The notes under the pieces were generated by a model, which made no database searches, was not told the DNA's origin, and saw nothing but the letters and a program-made list of their open reading frames with translations. From NCBI GenBank assembly GCA_015061005.1, contig SUXJ01000002.1, forward strand, positions 62,001 to 126,000: a stretch of DNA of 64,000 bases, written 5' to 3'. Position numbers and translations under genes: made by a program. Shown piece by piece: positions 63,577 through 64,000 of the stretch. Every line of letters starts with the position of its first letter. The first letter of the stretch is position 1. Source of the stretch: Bacteroidales bacterium. Its GTDB lineage: Bacteria; Bacteroidota; Bacteroidia; Bacteroidales; Muribaculaceae.

Positions 63577-64000
63577 ATGAACAATAAAATATTTTTCAGC
63601 ACACTTGGAGCTGTTGCTGCAGTTGCCACTCCCGCATTGGCTCAAAACAATTCTTCAGAAAATCAACGTCCTAATATTATTTACATAATGTGTGATGATA
63701 TGGGATATGGTGACCTTGGCTGCTATGGACAGCAATTGATTGCAACTCCGAATATTGACCGCATGGCAGCAGATGGTATGCGATTCACTCAGGCATACTG
63801 CGGTAGCCCGGTTTCTGCTCCTTCTCGTGCCACTTTTATGACCGGGCAACATAGTGGTCACACTCATGTGCGCGGCAATAAAGAATATTGGAGAAACTCA
63901 ATGCAAGTATTCCCTGAATATAATGGGCTTTCAGACTATGCTATTGTAGGACAAGAACCCTATTCAGCAGATCACGTTATAATTCCCGAGATTTTTAAGG
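63577..64000 (+). CDS. Sulfatase (serine-type, N-terminal part), cut by window edge
   Basis: Type I sulfatase beginning at the ATG at 63577 with 141 codons visible and no stop. A signal peptide spans about 1-22 (MNNKIFFSTLGAVAAVATPALA). The metal-binding DD (40-41) is in IIYIMCDDMGYGDLGCYG. The modification motif reads SAPSR (80-84), so Ser80 is the residue turned to formylglycine by an anaerobic anSME-type maturase. These enzymes desulfate host mucin or glycosaminoglycans. It follows the secreted GEVED protein gene by 16 bases on the same strand. The family is firm; the substrate is unknown. Confidence 0.9.
   Translation, partial: MNNKIFFSTLGAVAAVATPALAQNNSSENQRPNIIYIMCDDMGYGDLGCYGQQLIATPNIDRMAADGMRFTQAYCGSPVSAPSRATFMTGQHSGHTHVRGNKEYWRNSMQVFPEYNGLSDYAIVGQEPYSADHVIIPEIFK

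Noticed and set aside
1-64000. CRISPR arrays, insertion sequences, prophage, integrons or restriction systems
   Set aside because: No regular short repeats, transposase, integrase, phage or restriction-type genes were seen; tRNA genes here have no adjacent integrase or duplicated tRNA ends.

Overview
The window is a gene-dense stretch of a Bacteroidota chromosome, almost certainly order Bacteroidales; a gut lineage such as Muribaculaceae is my inference. The evidence: many start regions carry the phylum's promoter form (about TTTG, 19-21 bases, then TAnnTTTG) and few have a purine-rich ribosome binding site; there are lipoproteins with a Ser/Cys lipobox, a type IX secretion (T9SS) plug-domain protein, a secreted protein with a T9SS-like C-terminal domain, a C10 (streptopain-like) protease and a serine-type sulfatase. 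DNA is moderately AT-rich throughout. I see no phage, insertion sequence, CRISPR array or rRNA. Nearly all of it is core genome.

Layout. 1-4.4 kb: a truncated C10 protease, tRNA-Gln, ilvC, a PepSY-like secreted protein and a CoA-transferase. 4.6-11 kb: an S1-domain protein and transketolase, facing a leftward unit of a biotin-dependent carboxyltransferase, a metal-binding lipoprotein and an ABC ATPase. 11-12.4 kb: a lipoprotein preceded by a long, strongly folded leader or small RNA, then tRNA-Arg. 12.4-17 kb: a PRiA4_ORF3-fold protein, an M23 peptidase with a MerR regulator, and a porin plus SLC13 transporter pair. 17.2-22 kb: pyrB, pyrI, a flavin reductase, glyA and a cardiolipin synthase. 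22-29 kb (leftward): OmpA-like protein, Fur, purA, DUF1015, a membrane pyrophosphatase and a lipoprotein. 29-32 kb: bcp, ung, T9SS plug-domain protein and a Cys-rich DUF3109 protein. 32-51 kb (leftward): NDH-2, Ca/Na antiporter, acetyltransferase, gyrA, a TPR protein, clpP-clpX, recQ, an FtsE-like ATPase, lysC-lysA, a YeiH-like transporter, a ComEC-like protein, rfbD and prfC.

51.3-64 kb (rightward): a DUF5715 protein with what looks like an M15 zinc-peptidase site, then a tightly packed run: yicC, gmk, nadD, DUF5063, cdsA, a CpsB-like PHP phosphatase, a Wzi-like protein, a small lipoprotein, and a LegB-like dehydratase, an ATP-grasp enzyme and a NeuB/LegI-like synthase. This run joins nucleotide, NAD and lipid metabolism to surface polysaccharide and nonulosonate-like sugar synthesis. 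The window ends with a secreted GEVED-domain protein and the start of a sulfatase.

The least explained item is the folded RNA region at about 11.93-12.19 kb. The most interesting protein leads are the M15-like DUF5715 protein and the incomplete nonulosonate-like cassette with its ATP-grasp enzyme. All functional calls come from reading the sequence; no database search was run.
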